A stretch of 64,000 nucleotides of DNA from an uncultured Burkholderiaceae bacterium (GCA_937871985.1 CALMPB010000467.1:53759-117758), one strand, 5' to 3'. Counted from the stretch's first letter, positions 7,112 to 17,466 are shown. Notes: generated from the sequence alone by a model not told the origin. Program-made: numbers and translations.

Positions 7112-7591
7112 TCAGGCAAGCCGCGTCGCATCGAAGATATCGGAGTTGCTGACCGGCGGTATGCGCAGCTTGTCGGTGTGCAGGGCGGCGATTTCGCCGT
7201 CGTCGGTGTGATGGATGACGGTGATTCTGCTGTCGTGGACATCATGCAATTGAGTGCTGCTTAGCGCGAAATCCGCGGCGGTGATTGCGTCGTCGGGCGC
7301 GTTGCGCGCCTGTACTTTTCGCGCCTGCGGGAACAGCCGCTTGTGGTAGGTGCCCCATAGCACGACGAGTAGGGCGTTGAAGGCGGCAATGGTCAGGTAA
7401 ATAAGCAGTGTTTCCAAGGTTGGCGCGACGAGCGACAAGGAGGGCGCATCGCCCTGCAGCGTCGATGCCATGGAGATGGACAGGATGCTGCTGCATGCCA
7501 GGTATACGAACCCCGCCCAGCCTATGGCGGTCATGCCGGCGTCGATGGCGCTGGTAGTGCGGGAACATGGTGTGCGGATGATTCTGATCAT
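7112..7591 (-). CDS. pgaD: PgaD, small membrane subunit of PNAG synthase
   Basis: 159-residue inner-membrane protein with two hydrophobic helices (about 20-42 and 60-85) and a soluble C-terminal tail. PgaD pairs with the glycosyltransferase PgaC, and in E. coli c-di-GMP activates the complex. The ATG at 7591 has an AAGGAG ribosome-binding site and overlaps the pgaC stop by ATGA. The frame stays open further upstream, but that part overlaps pgaC and has no PgaD features. Sequence identity within PgaD is low, so the call rests mainly on size, topology and operon position. Confidence 0.88.
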   Translation of the reverse strand: MIRIIRTPCSRTTSAIDAGMTAIGWAGFVYLACSSILSISMASTLQGDAPSLSLVAPTLETLLIYLTIAAFNALLVVLWGTYHKRLFPQARKVQARNAPDDAITAADFALSSTQLHDVHDSRITVIHHTDDGEIAALHTDKLRIPPVSNSDIFDATRLA

Positions 7592-8922
7592 GATGACTCC
7601 TTTTTTATGCCTCGGTCGGGACTCGTCCACCTGGCGCGGCGGCGGCGCGTCCTTAGCATTACTTTGGGGAAACTTACCAGGGTTGTGAATAAGCTGATGA
7701 GCCAGTAGACGAATGGATACCAGACTATCCAATAGAGGGAGTGCGAAAGATCCGGCTCGTACTTGCGATCGATGAGAACGCTTACGCCGAATTGCAGCAT
7801 GCACATCAGCGCAAGCACCATGCCTGTAAAGGAGGGCAGCAGCAAGGAAGGGATGTGCAGCGTATCGGGCATCGGCACGACCAGGCCGATCAACCACAGC
7901 AGCGCGACAAGGGCCAGCCCGAACGCCCAGATGGTCGACATGACGAATTCAATGATGAGCGGCCACATCCGGCGCAGCTCCCACGAGCCCAGGCAATCCA
8001 GGTTCTTGAGCAGGACTTCGGCCCCGCCCTGGGCCCAGCGCCGGCGCTGGCGCCACAATCCGTTCAAGGTTTCGGGCATCAGCACGCCGCACAGCGCGCG
8101 CGGCTCGAAAAACACGGACCATCGATCGCGTTGCAGCTTCCAGGTGATGTCGATGTCTTCGGTGATCATGTCCAGGCTCCAGTAGCCGACACGCTCCAGC
8201 GCTTCGCGCCGGAATGCCGTGACCACGCCCGAGACGCTGTATATCTGGCCATAGACTCTTTGCGCCCGCTTGGTCAGGCCGATGATGGAGGAGAACTCTC
8301 CCACCTGTATGCGTCCGATCAAGGTGGAGCGCGTGCGTATGCGCGGGTTCCCGGTCACGGCGCCGACGCGCGGGTGCTCGATCAATGGCGCGACCAGATA
8401 GCTGACCGCATTCGGCTCGAGCATGGCGTCGCCGTCGATGCATACGAGGTAGTCGCTGCGCGACGCCATGGCGCCCATGCGCAGCGCCATGGCCTTGCCC
8501 TGGTTGCGCGCAAGATGGATGACGCGCAGACGCGGATGATAGGCCGTCAGCCGGTCGAGCAGGTCGGGGGTGCCGTCGGTGGATCCGTCGTTGATGGCGA
8601 TGACCTCGATATGCGGATAGTCTTGCTGCAGCACGGCCAATATGGTTTCTTCGGCATGTTCTTCTTCATCGTGGCAGGGAATCAGAATGCTGACCAGGGG
8701 CGAACCTTTCAACCAGGGACCGGGCTGGGTCGGCGACCACTTCCAGTGCCTTTCCCAGACGAACCAGAAGTACAGGCCGCCCGCTATCCATATGCCCGAC
8801 ATGAACAGGGGGTAGAAGAACACGAAGTTCAGCAGAACGTCGCTGGTCAAGGTAGCCAGCAGGCCGATAGGCGCTCCCAGAACCAGGCACAGGATCAGAA
8901 AGGCGATGATTCGATCTATCAT
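7588..8922 (-). CDS. pgaC: PgaC, poly-beta-1,6-GlcNAc synthase
   Basis: 444-residue GT2 family glycosyltransferase of the inner membrane that polymerises UDP-GlcNAc into poly-beta-1,6-N-acetylglucosamine. Two N-terminal membrane helices (about 5-55) precede the catalytic domain, which has INDGSTDG, CIDGDAML, MITEDIDI and the RQRRRWAQGG motif. Several helices follow (about 310-425). All processive GT2 motifs are intact. It overlaps pgaB and pgaD by 4 bases each, so the operon is tightly coupled. Confidence 0.96.
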   Translation of the reverse strand: MIDRIIAFLILCLVLGAPIGLLATLTSDVLLNFVFFYPLFMSGIWIAGGLYFWFVWERHWKWSPTQPGPWLKGSPLVSILIPCHDEEEHAEETILAVLQQDYPHIEVIAINDGSTDGTPDLLDRLTAYHPRLRVIHLARNQGKAMALRMGAMASRSDYLVCIDGDAMLEPNAVSYLVAPLIEHPRVGAVTGNPRIRTRSTLIGRIQVGEFSSIIGLTKRAQRVYGQIYSVSGVVTAFRREALERVGYWSLDMITEDIDITWKLQRDRWSVFFEPRALCGVLMPETLNGLWRQRRRWAQGGAEVLLKNLDCLGSWELRRMWPLIIEFVMSTIWAFGLALVALLWLIGLVVPMPDTLHIPSLLLPSFTGMVLALMCMLQFGVSVLIDRKYEPDLSHSLYWIVWYPFVYWLISLFTTLVSFPKVMLRTRRRRARWTSPDRGIKKESS

Positions 8923-10958
8923 GGAAATGGGTACCAGGCTGTTGATATGGCCGGCCGAATGATGTCGAGCCGGGGCTGATTCTGCGCGAAATCGTCTGGG
9001 TAGTAGCCGAAGCTTGGCGCTCCTCTTCGCAGCAGGCGATTCATCCAGTGGGCGACGAGCCTGGACGGTATCGCCCGCGATGCGTCATGGCCGCCGCGGC
9101 TTTGCCGGTTCCAATCCTGCGTTTGCACTTCGAACACCGTCCTGGTCAAGGCGTGGGGTTTGGCCGCGACGGCATCGACCAGTTTGTCGAGCCATGCATC
9201 GGCCTGATCGGAAGGCACTCCTTCCATGAGCGGCATGGCCATGAGCGCGGTCCAGTTGTAGTTGGCGAGAAAGTCGTCCAGGTTCTGGGCGAACCAGGCT
9301 TCGCTTTGGGGATTGAGCACCGGCGGCGCATAGAGGTTGCGCGCCGTCATGATCTGAGGCCCGCGGATGGCGCGCACATGTTCCGTCAAGGTATTGGTGA
9401 AGGCCGTGAGATATTGGCTTTTGAAGCGCGTCCAGCGTTGCATGAGTCCGGGGTCGGCCCTCAGGGCATCGATGTCGCCTGGCAGGCCGGCCTGGCGATA
9501 TGCGGCCATGGCGGAGGGGCCGGCGTCCTCGAAGTCCGAGAGCATGGCGTCGTCGTGATAAAGAATGCCGCTGAAATTGGCGTGCCGGGACAGGTCTTCG
9601 TAAAGATCGATGATCTGCTTGCGGGCTTCGGGATCGAAGGGCGACAGGCGCTGGTACTGCCTGGGGTCGACGCTTGCCTGCTTGCGCTCAGGATCCCAGC
9701 GTTCGACCCGGGCTATGGAAGGGGCGAGATCGAAGCTCAGCACGGGCATCCAGGCGTATACCTTGACGGAAGAGCGGGTGATCAATTGCCATGCGACGCG
9801 GTTGAACAGATCCGCCCGCATGGGCAAGTGGCGATTGGGAAAATAAACCGACTTGACCAGGCCGTCCCCGTCCGGATCGGCGAATGCCTGCAGGAAAACC
9901 GTGGTGATCTGCATGTCGGCGATGCGCTGTACCAGCTGGCCGATGTTGCGCTCCTGCTGGGCGGGGTCGGGGTCGTAGACGTAGTCCAGGTCGACGTGCG
10001 CGACGCGCATGATGCGCGGATTCTCCACGTCCATGATGTTGCTGACGAACTCCGAAAGCCGCGGATCCTCCGAGACGAGCAGCCGGGGCGTGCTCATCAG
10101 GCTGTCGGTATTGCCCAGCGCCGTTTCCTGCAGGGTCAGCGCTATTTTGTAGCCGTGCTTTTCCAGTATCCGCAGAGCCTGGCCATTGGCTTCGCCGTAG
10201 GGCCAGGCCCAGACCCGCGGGCTTTTCCCGGTGATTTGGCGGATGCGGCGGGTAATGCGGTCCACGTCGGCGTCGATGCGTTTTTCGAATGCTTCCGTGC
10301 TTTCATAGGTTTCGGTTTTTGGATCGTAGGCATAGGTAGCGGCGGCGGGTTCCAGGTTTCCCTGCGGATTGCCTTGCACGCCCTTGTGCTCGTTGTAGGT
10401 ATGCGCGCCGATTTCCACCAGCGGCGATCTGGACAGCTCCCGAAGCTGCTCGGGGGTCAGGAATTTTTTGCGTGGAGCCAGCGTGTCGCCGAACCTGACT
10501 TCCTGATTCGGTGGGGTGTCCAGCCAGGCGCCGACGGGCGAAACCACGGCGGGCCAATGGTAGGCCTTGAGCATGGGAAAAACGCGGGTGTAGAAGCTGC
10601 TGTACCCGTCGTCGAAGGTGAGCAGCACGGCTTTTGGCGGCAGCGGTGCGCCGCCGCTGCGGGCCGCCAATATCTGATCCACCGACACAGGGTGGTAGCC
10701 GTTTTCGCGCAGCCAGGAGAATTGCTCTTCGAGATGGTCGGTGCGCACGGCAAGAAAAGTCTGGTCCGGGTCCCGGTCTTCGACGTCGTGATAGGCCAGC
10801 ACGAGGAAGCCGCCCGCCGGCCAGGCTTGTTCGTTCGCCGGCACGGGACGCAGGCCGGGCGCGACGAAAGGAGGGATGTCGCGCGCGCATCCGTTAAGCA
10901 GGAACAACGCGAATAGTACTGTTGCCAGGAACCGCAAGCGAAGGAGAAGGATGAGCAT
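8919..10958 (-). CDS. pgaB: PgaB, PNAG N-deacetylase lipoprotein
   Basis: 679-residue outer-membrane lipoprotein with lipobox LLNGC (Cys near residue 24). The N-terminal CE4 deacetylase domain (about 50-300) has LAYHDVED, the catalytic LLTFDDGYSSFY and the metal-site HTYNEH. The C-terminal GHL13 glycoside-hydrolase-like domain (about 310-640) begins near RVAHVDLDYVYD. PgaB partly deacetylates the polymer in the periplasm, which is needed for export. It lies 9 bases after pgaA and overlaps pgaC by 4 bases. The length matches E. coli PgaB (672). Confidence 0.96.
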   Translation of the reverse strand: MLILLLRLRFLATVLFALFLLNGCARDIPPFVAPGLRPVPANEQAWPAGGFLVLAYHDVEDRDPDQTFLAVRTDHLEEQFSWLRENGYHPVSVDQILAARSGGAPLPPKAVLLTFDDGYSSFYTRVFPMLKAYHWPAVVSPVGAWLDTPPNQEVRFGDTLAPRKKFLTPEQLRELSRSPLVEIGAHTYNEHKGVQGNPQGNLEPAAATYAYDPKTETYESTEAFEKRIDADVDRITRRIRQITGKSPRVWAWPYGEANGQALRILEKHGYKIALTLQETALGNTDSLMSTPRLLVSEDPRLSEFVSNIMDVENPRIMRVAHVDLDYVYDPDPAQQERNIGQLVQRIADMQITTVFLQAFADPDGDGLVKSVYFPNRHLPMRADLFNRVAWQLITRSSVKVYAWMPVLSFDLAPSIARVERWDPERKQASVDPRQYQRLSPFDPEARKQIIDLYEDLSRHANFSGILYHDDAMLSDFEDAGPSAMAAYRQAGLPGDIDALRADPGLMQRWTRFKSQYLTAFTNTLTEHVRAIRGPQIMTARNLYAPPVLNPQSEAWFAQNLDDFLANYNWTALMAMPLMEGVPSDQADAWLDKLVDAVAAKPHALTRTVFEVQTQDWNRQSRGGHDASRAIPSRLVAHWMNRLLRRGAPSFGYYPDDFAQNQPRLDIIRPAISTAWYPFP

Positions 10959-10967
10959 GGCGGTTCC

Positions 10968-13418
10968 TCAAAAGCGCAGGTTCAGGGTGGCCATGACGTT
11001 CAGATCCCGTTCCCGCGCGCCGTCGTACGGGCGGTTGACGCCGGTGATGGAAATGCCGACATCCACGGTCTTGTTGAATCGGTAGCGCAAGCCGTAGCCC
11101 AATATGCCTACCGCTCCCGTGCCATAGCCTTGCTGCGAGTAGGTGCCCGCGCCCAGGGTGAAGATCTGCTCGAGGCTGGTGTCGTAATGCTGGTAGAGGG
11201 TGTGGGTGATGTTCAGGGTGGGGACTACGGTCAAATCCGAACGAGGATTGAAGTAGGGAGCGTCTTCGAGCGAGTTGTGGGAAGCGCCCAGGTCGAGCTG
11301 CAGGTCGACGACGACCTTCGGCGAGCTGTACAGGCGCTCGCGTCCGCTGATTTGAACCTCCATGCGGTTGTTGCCGTCGCTGAACCGGCTGGGCGATACC
11401 GATACGGACCATTCCCTTCGCTCGTTGGGCTGCCAGTGGGCGAAAGCGGTAAGCGTATTGGCGTAGATGCCGTGAGCCAAAGCCCGCAGGGGCGTTGCCC
11501 TGGAGCGGAACGCCGCCGTGGCGCCGAACTGCCACTGATCGTTCAGGTCATAGGCGATGGATGCGCTCGCTCCGGTCTTGACGCCGTATCCGTAGTTGTT
11601 TGCCGAGGCCTCGACCTCGGCGGTCAGGTCGCGTCCGCGCCATTCGGCCCCTCCGCGCGCCCAGCGGTAGGTGCTGTGTCCCTCTTCGAAGTCTCCCCAG
11701 GCGTAGCCGCCGCCCGCGAATCCGCGCCAGTTCCGGTCCAGGGGAGGGGAGTACAGGACACTGTCGAAACCAAAGTCTCCTTTGCCGGAAACCGGGCTGT
11801 TGGAGCTGCTGTCCAGATAGCTGGTGACCCGCAGCTCCGACTTTTGATGAACTTCCCAATCGCGCGCCAGCCGCTGGGCGGCCAGGCTTTCGGGATAGTT
11901 GTCGACGACGTAGTTTTTCAGGATTTCCGCTTGCCGCCATTCCCTCAGGGCAAGAGCAGTTTCACCTTGAGCAGCAATCAGATCCTTGCTGTCGGGCTGC
12001 AGCGTTTCGGCCATTTTCAATTCGGTTTCAGCCAGGCGCGGCTGGTGTCTGTCCCGATGGATTTGCGCGAGCGCAATGCGCTGTCCCAGATCGCGCGGCG
12101 CCGCCGCCACCATGGCCGAAAGCTGCTGCTCGGCGGCTCCGGGATCATTGGCGTATTCTTTCCCCGCCGCCGCGGTTTGAGCAAGCGCGAGGTGAGCGTC
12201 GTTCGGCGATCTGTTGGGAACGCCCTTTATGTTTATCCAGACCGCCTGGTCGGCTTGGGCTTTGTCGATCAGTGTCTGGGCGGCGTTGAAGTTGCCGCCT
12301 TCCACCAGCGCATAATACAAGCCTATCTGGTCGTTGGCTTTTTCAATAGGCGTGGGCGATTCGGTGCGGCTGGCGAGAAAGCGCTGATAAAGCTCCTGCG
12401 CCTTGTCGGGCTGTTGCGTGTAAAGATAGGCCGAGGCGACTTCGTTCAGGATGTAGTCCGGAGGAGTTACGCCATCGGCCAGGAGCCGCTCGTATTCGGT
12501 GACCACATCCTGCATGCGCAAGCGGGCATGCAGGGCCTGGATGCGGTCTATCCGCGCCCGTATCACGTCGCGCTTTGCCGGCTCGCCCAGAGGCTCCCAC
12601 GCGGCCAGCTCCTCGTCATAACGGGCAATGGCGGCGTCGGCGGTGCGGAACCGCTCTTCGCGCGAACGGGTTGGCATGGACGCGAGGTTGCTCAGCTCGG
12701 CGGTATAGTCGCCCTGCAGCTCGCGCATCAGCGCGGGGCTTGCCGCCTTGGGATGGCTTTGTGCCGTTTGCAGGGCGGCGAGGGCCAGCCCGCCTTGCTG
12801 CAAGGCCAGAATGTATTCCCGCACGACCGAGTCATTGCCGGGGGCCAGCCGGAATGCGGCGTCCGCGTGCTGGAGCGCCGCGTAGGGCTCGCGCCGGGCC
12901 CGGTATACATAGCTGAGCGTGCTTTGAGCCCCGGCGCTGGCGGGCATGCCGGCGGCCAGCGTCCGCGCGCGGTTCTCGGCCTGATCCAGGTTGCCGGAGT
13001 CGGCCAGGGTCATGGCTTCCTCCAGGGCAAAGGCCGGGTCGCCGGGAAAGCGGCTCTGGCCGATCCGATACAGCGCCAGTGCATCCGCCCAGTCTTTCGA
13101 GTCGCGGTAGGCGCGGGCGACAGCGGAAAGGACGGGGGCCGGCAGCATCCCGGGTTCCAGCGCGGATTTCTTGTAGAGGCTGAGAACCTCGTCGGACTGT
13201 CCGGCCCACGACGCGATGGTAATATGGTCGTAGAGCGTACGTTTATCGGCCTGGCCCAGCCGTTCGCGCTCCTGCAGCATGTGCAGGGCGGGCTGGTAGT
13301 CGCCCTTGCGGGCTCGCAGGATCAGCGCGTCGTAGTCCTGAGTCTGCGCCGCAAGCGCCGGGGCGCCGCTTAGCAGCAGCATCAAAGGCAGGCAGAATGA
13401 GCGTGTCAGATCGTTCAT
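10968..13418 (-). CDS. pgaA: PgaA, PNAG export porin with TPR domain
   Basis: 816-residue outer-membrane protein. A signal peptide (about 1-24, ending ALAA) is followed by helical TPR-like repeats (about 30-500) and a C-terminal beta-barrel (about 515-816) ending in Phe (NLRF), as usual for outer-membrane proteins. PgaA exports partly deacetylated polymer from PgaB to the surface. It is the first gene of pgaABCD, so the promoter should lie above 13419. Bordetella names for this set are bpsABCD. Confidence 0.94.
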   Translation of the reverse strand: MNDLTRSFCLPLMLLLSGAPALAAQTQDYDALILRARKGDYQPALHMLQERERLGQADKRTLYDHITIASWAGQSDEVLSLYKKSALEPGMLPAPVLSAVARAYRDSKDWADALALYRIGQSRFPGDPAFALEEAMTLADSGNLDQAENRARTLAAGMPASAGAQSTLSYVYRARREPYAALQHADAAFRLAPGNDSVVREYILALQQGGLALAALQTAQSHPKAASPALMRELQGDYTAELSNLASMPTRSREERFRTADAAIARYDEELAAWEPLGEPAKRDVIRARIDRIQALHARLRMQDVVTEYERLLADGVTPPDYILNEVASAYLYTQQPDKAQELYQRFLASRTESPTPIEKANDQIGLYYALVEGGNFNAAQTLIDKAQADQAVWINIKGVPNRSPNDAHLALAQTAAAGKEYANDPGAAEQQLSAMVAAAPRDLGQRIALAQIHRDRHQPRLAETELKMAETLQPDSKDLIAAQGETALALREWRQAEILKNYVVDNYPESLAAQRLARDWEVHQKSELRVTSYLDSSSNSPVSGKGDFGFDSVLYSPPLDRNWRGFAGGGYAWGDFEEGHSTYRWARGGAEWRGRDLTAEVEASANNYGYGVKTGASASIAYDLNDQWQFGATAAFRSRATPLRALAHGIYANTLTAFAHWQPNERREWSVSVSPSRFSDGNNRMEVQISGRERLYSSPKVVVDLQLDLGASHNSLEDAPYFNPRSDLTVVPTLNITHTLYQHYDTSLEQIFTLGAGTYSQQGYGTGAVGILGYGLRYRFNKTVDVGISITGVNRPYDGARERDLNVMATLNLRF

Positions 13419-13856
13419 GCTGCGGCTCGTTCACGCAAGCTCGGCGTTGTGTGTAAACGGATTCATCTTCCCCTCCCTGGGTTTTGCTTTGATCCGTGCT
13501 TTACATCTGGGCGGTTGAATCTCGTCCTGGAGTTTCCGGGCGGATTTCGGCGTTAATGTCTGGATACAGATGTCATGCTTTGAATCTTAAGCATCCGGCT
13601 TAAGGGCTGATATGCGCTGAACGGTGTACTCCCTGGCCGACGTATGCGTTAGGAGTCCGGGCGTAGGACATAAGGGGTAGGCTTGACGTCTTAGGCGGAA
13701 AGCGGCAAGCCGGGCGTCCGGCCCGGGACTAAGATGGTGACTGTAGCGATCTGCCGCATAAAATATTTCATAAACCGGTAATGCCTGGCAGCAAGTAGTT
13801 AAATATAATCACGGTATGCTGTTGATCTGAGACATGCTTTCTTGAAAGGGGGTTGC
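13419..13856. promoter_or_regulatory. Divergent promoter region between pgaA and the EAL-GGDEF gene
   Basis: 438 bases without a gene separate two genes read outward, so both promoters must be here or close by. A perfect 7-bp inverted repeat with 5-base loop (CTTAAGC at 13586-13592, GCTTAAG at 13598-13604) is a candidate operator. The stretch 13755-13825 is AT-rich and is the best place for the plus-strand promoter. I cannot assign a specific sigma factor. Confidence 0.5.
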
Positions 13857-15755
13857 GTGGTTTCGTATAGCGGTTCAAATAGTGCGCCCGCATCCGCCGG
13901 CGCAGGCGACGATTCGGGCAGCACCGACACGGCCCGGCTTTCCTGTCTTGAACGCATACTCGAAACCCGCCGGCTCGATGCGGTTTTCCAGCCCATCATC
14001 AGCCTGGGCAAAGGCCATATCCTCGGCTACGAAGGGCTGATCCGCGGCCCGCTCGACGGGCCGCTGCATTCTCCCGTCGAGCTGTTCAAGGTGGCGCGCG
14101 CCAATAACCTGGCCCTCGAGGTCGAGCGTCTTTGCTGCCGCGTCATCCTCGAACGCTATGCCGAACTGAATCTGCCCGGAAAGCTGTTTCTCAACGTCAG
14201 CCCCATGGCGCTCGAGCTCAGCAACTTCAGCGCCGCGACCATCCTGGGCTTTCTTGACGAGATCGGGATCGAGGCCGGCCGGATCGTCTTCGAGCTCACC
14301 GAACATCCTCATACCGGACACGATTACGACGCGCTTCGGGAAGTCGTTGCGCGCTACCGGCGCATGGGCTTCCAGATCGCCATCGACGATGTCGGCGAGG
14401 GCTTTTCAAGCCTGCGCCGTTGGTCCGAGCTTCTGCCCGAATACATCAAGATCGACATGCATTTCATCCAGGGCGTGGACAACAGCCCGGTCAAGCAGCA
14501 GTTCATACGATCCCTGAACGACATCGCCCATAAGGCGGGCACCGTGATCGTGGCCGAGGGCGTCGAAACCGAAAACGAACTACGCTTTTTGGCCGAGAAC
14601 GGCATAGCTTGCGGCCAGGGTTTCTACATTGCGCATCCCAATGCGAATCCCATGACGGCTTTATCCGAAGATTTCAAGAAGCTGCTGGCAAACGGCTGGT
14701 CGGTAAAGCACCACATGAAAATGCCTCCCGCGCGCGGCGGCCGCAGCGCCAAGACATTGCTGCGCTCGGTGCCCGTTGTCGAGCCCACCTTTACCAATAA
14801 CCAGGTCTGCGATGTATTCGCCGAATATACCGATCTGCACACCGTGCCGGTCGTGGCGTCGGGCAAGCCGCTGGGCATCATCACGCGCACCGCGCTGATC
14901 GAACGGTTCGCTCGCCCTTACCAGCGCGAACTCTATGGCAAGAAGCCATGCTCCATGTTCATGAACGACAAGCCGCTCGTGGCCGACAAAGACACCAGCC
15001 TGCAGCAGCTCAGCCATATTCTGGTTCAGGCCGATCAGCATCGTCTGATCAGCGATTTCATCATCACGGACGAAGGCCGCTATCTTGGAATCGGCACTAG
15101 CCACGATCTCCTGCGCGAGCTGACCGACATGCAAATCGACGCGGCCCGGTATGCCAATCCGCTGACCCAACTGCCAGGCAATGTGCCCATCAACCAGCAT
15201 CTGGACTATCTGCTGCAATCGGGGCTTTATTTCTGCGCTTGCTATGTCGATCTGGACAGCTTCAAGCCCTTCAACGATGTTTTCGGCTATAAAAAGGGCG
15301 ACGACATCATACAAATGACAGGCCGTATCCTGAGCAGCCTCGCCGATGCCGACAGCGATTTCGTGGGCCATATCGGCGGGGACGACTTCCTGGTCATGTT
15401 CCAGAGCAAAGATTGGGAGCAGCGCTGCAACGCGATACTGCGAGAATTCACCGTGGGCATGGCGCAGTATTTCGACGCGGCCCGGGGCAGCGACCTGGGC
15501 GGATACTACGCCAAGGACCGGCGCGGCAACCGGCAGTTCTATGCATTGCCGTCGTTGTCGATCGGCGTGATCGAAGTCGATCCCCTGCATTTCGATTCCG
15601 TGCACCAGATATCGGTGGCGGCGGCCCAGGCCAAGACCCAGGCCAAGAAAACCCTGGGCAACAGCATGTTCGTCGAACGGCGCAAGCACCGGCCCTGGGC
15701 CTCGGTTGAACCCTATTCGCCCAGCCCGTTCCACGGGCCGGATATGTCCGCATAA
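13857..15755 (+). CDS. EAL-CBS-GGDEF c-di-GMP protein
   Basis: 632-residue cytosolic protein. An EAL phosphodiesterase domain (about 25-275) keeps [35 protein letters not shown] and VAEGVE, so it looks catalytically complete. Two CBS motifs (about 295-415) may bind nucleotides. A GGDEF domain (about 430-600) has the motif GGDDF near residue 507 and [20 protein letters not shown]. The inhibitory-site Arg is replaced by Ala (ADSD), so product feedback is probably absent. The GTG at 13857 follows AAAGGGGG. Being divergent from pgaA suggests that it controls PgaCD output through local c-di-GMP; that is an inference. Confidence 0.9.
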   Translation: MVSYSGSNSAPASAGAGDDSGSTDTARLSCLERILETRRLDAVFQPIISLGKGHILGYEGLIRGPLDGPLHSPVELFKVARANNLALEVERLCCRVILERYAELNLPGKLFLNVSPMALELSNFSAATILGFLDEIGIEAGRIVFELTEHPHTGHDYDALREVVARYRRMGFQIAIDDVGEGFSSLRRWSELLPEYIKIDMHFIQGVDNSPVKQQFIRSLNDIAHKAGTVIVAEGVETENELRFLAENGIACGQGFYIAHPNANPMTALSEDFKKLLANGWSVKHHMKMPPARGGRSAKTLLRSVPVVEPTFTNNQVCDVFAEYTDLHTVPVVASGKPLGIITRTALIERFARPYQRELYGKKPCSMFMNDKPLVADKDTSLQQLSHILVQADQHRLISDFIITDEGRYLGIGTSHDLLRELTDMQIDAARYANPLTQLPGNVPINQHLDYLLQSGLYFCACYVDLDSFKPFNDVFGYKKGDDIIQMTGRILSSLADADSDFVGHIGGDDFLVMFQSKDWEQRCNAILREFTVGMAQYFDAARGSDLGGYYAKDRRGNRQFYALPSLSIGVIEVDPLHFDSVHQISVAAAQAKTQAKKTLGNSMFVERRKHRPWASVEPYSPSPFHGPDMSA

Positions 15756-15768
15756 GAAAAAAGAAAAA

Positions 15769-15803
15769 GGGCTTACAGCCTTGTGCTGTAAGCCCTTTGT
15801 TTT
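15769..15803. terminator. Bidirectional rho-independent terminator
   Basis: An 11-bp perfect stem (GGGCTTACAGC/GCTGTAAGCCC, loop CTTGT) is flanked by an A-rich run on the left and TTTGTTTT on the right. It can end the EAL-GGDEF transcript on the plus strand and the tRNA-Pro transcript on the minus strand. Confidence 0.9.
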
Positions 15804-15805
15804 AT

Positions 15806-15884
<79 letters not shown>

Positions 15885-15951
15885 AACCAGAGATACCCCT
15901 GGCTTGCCGAACTTCAGGGTTGGGGTAGAGGCCTTGTCGGCCGCTTTGAAA

Positions 15952-15976
15952 AAACACCTGGTTTTGCCAGGTGTTT
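15952..15976 (-). terminator. Rho-independent terminator after the TrkH/KtrB gene
   Basis: A perfect 10-bp stem (AAACACCTGG/CCAGGTGTTT) with a 5-base loop is followed on the minus strand by a run of T. It lies about 120 bases after the stop of the potassium channel gene and separates that operon from tRNA-Pro. Confidence 0.85.
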
Positions 15977-16098
15977 AACGATACCCGTGATTCGGTAAAG
16001 AACGAGATTCTAGCATAAATTTTTATTCCGGTGCGAGGGGCGGGTGCAAAAATTCAATGGCCACCAGGCAGCCCCGAAGGTTTCTGCCGCCCGCACTC

Positions 16099-17466
16099 CT
16101 AGCCGACCTGGATTTCGGTTTCCGCATAGCGAATGCGGCTGCGCGTTTGCGTGGCCAGGCTGTAGATCAGCGTCAGCGGGCCGAGCCGGCCTGCGAACAT
16201 GAGGATCAGCAGCAGTATCCGGCTCGGCATGGAAAGCGTGGTGATCAGTTCCGTGGAGGTGCCGGTGGTGCTGATCGCCGTGACCACTTCGAACACGATG
16301 TCGATGAATGGAGCCTGCTCGAAGATGCTCATCAACAGAATCGAGGCGAAAGTCAGGCCCAGGGTTATCAGCAGCAGCGCCAGGGACTTCTGCACGGTAT
16401 CGGAAGACACCGAACGGTTCATCAGCACGACTTCCTGGCGCTGAAAAATATAAGAGCGCGCGGCGGCAAGCAAGACGATGAACGTGCCGATCTTGATTCC
16501 GCTGGCCGTGCTGAGCGAACCGCCGCCGATGAACATGAGCATGATCAACACCAGCTTGCTGCTGTCGCTGAGCAGGTCGACGTCGATGCTGCTGAAGCCG
16601 GCCGTCCGTGCGGCAACGCTTTGCAGCCATGCTGCCAGGGCCTGGGACGACAAGGGCAGAGTGCCCAGGGTGCCCTCGTTGCTGAACTCGAGGGCCCAGA
16701 TCAGGATGAAGCCCGCCAGGTTCAGGGCCAGGGTGCCCCATATTATCAACTTGGTGTAGGGGCTGAGTTTGGACCAGCGCCGTGCGCCGCTGGCATCGCT
16801 CAGCACGGTGAACCCGATGCCGCCCAGAATGATGAGCAGCGTAGTGGTGAGTATGGTGACGGGATCGCTGATATACAGCGACATCTGCGTGGCCTGTAGC
16901 GAGAACCCCGAATTGTTGAACGCCATGACGGTGTGGAACAGCGCACGGAACAAGGCTGTGGTGAACGAGGACTCCGGCCACCAGCGCAGCAGGAAGACAG
17001 CCGCTCCCGCCAGCTCGATGAGGGCCGTGATCTTGAACACGGCAAACGCCGTTTTGTGGATCTTGGCCACGCTGGTCTGGTTGAAGGCTTCCAGCGCCAG
17101 GGCCTGCTGCTTCAGGCTGATTTTCTTGCCCATGGTCAGGGCGGCCAGAATGGCGAAGGTCACGAATCCCAATCCTCCTGTCTGCACCAGCAGGGCGAGG
17201 ACGATCTTGCCGAACAACGTGAATGTGGGGCCGATATCCACCAGACTCAATCCGGTGACCGTTACCGCGGACGTGGCGGTGAAAAGGGCGTCGAAAACGC
17301 TTATGGGCCGATGGGTGGCCACGGGCAGCGACAGCAATACGGTGCCCAGCGCAATGAGCGCCAGAAAGCCGGCCGTCAGAACCAGCGGGGGGCTGGCGTT
17401 GAATCGGCCCGTTTTCCGGAAACGTTTGTAGGACCGGTAGGGGCGGCTGGGATCCCAGTGGCGCAT
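16099..17466 (-). CDS. ktrB: TrkH/KtrB-type potassium channel subunit
   Basis: 455-residue inner-membrane protein of the TrkH/KtrB/HKT superfamily with four pore repeats. Selectivity-filter-like segments are visible at ATSAVTVTGL, FNNSGFS, ARTAGFSS and STTGTST, and the gating-loop glycines at FIGGGSLSTASGIK. The length is closer to KtrB (about 445) than to TrkH (about 485). It lies 12 bases after its RCK partner gene on the same strand, so the two form an operon for Ktr-like K+ uptake. Confidence 0.9.
   Translation of the reverse strand: MRHWDPSRPYRSYKRFRKTGRFNASPPLVLTAGFLALIALGTVLLSLPVATHRPISVFDALFTATSAVTVTGLSLVDIGPTFTLFGKIVLALLVQTGGLGFVTFAILAALTMGKKISLKQQALALEAFNQTSVAKIHKTAFAVFKITALIELAGAAVFLLRWWPESSFTTALFRALFHTVMAFNNSGFSLQATQMSLYISDPVTILTTTLLIILGGIGFTVLSDASGARRWSKLSPYTKLIIWGTLALNLAGFILIWALEFSNEGTLGTLPLSSQALAAWLQSVAARTAGFSSIDVDLLSDSSKLVLIMLMFIGGGSLSTASGIKIGTFIVLLAAARSYIFQRQEVVLMNRSVSSDTVQKSLALLLITLGLTFASILLMSIFEQAPFIDIVFEVVTAISTTGTSTELITTLSMPSRILLLILMFAGRLGPLTLIYSLATQTRSRIRYAETEIQVG

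Noticed and set aside
9048..13373. Long open frames opposite pgaB and pgaA (over 600 and 740 codons)
   Set aside because: They are antisense to well-supported genes and arise from high-GC codon bias; no protein family is recognised.
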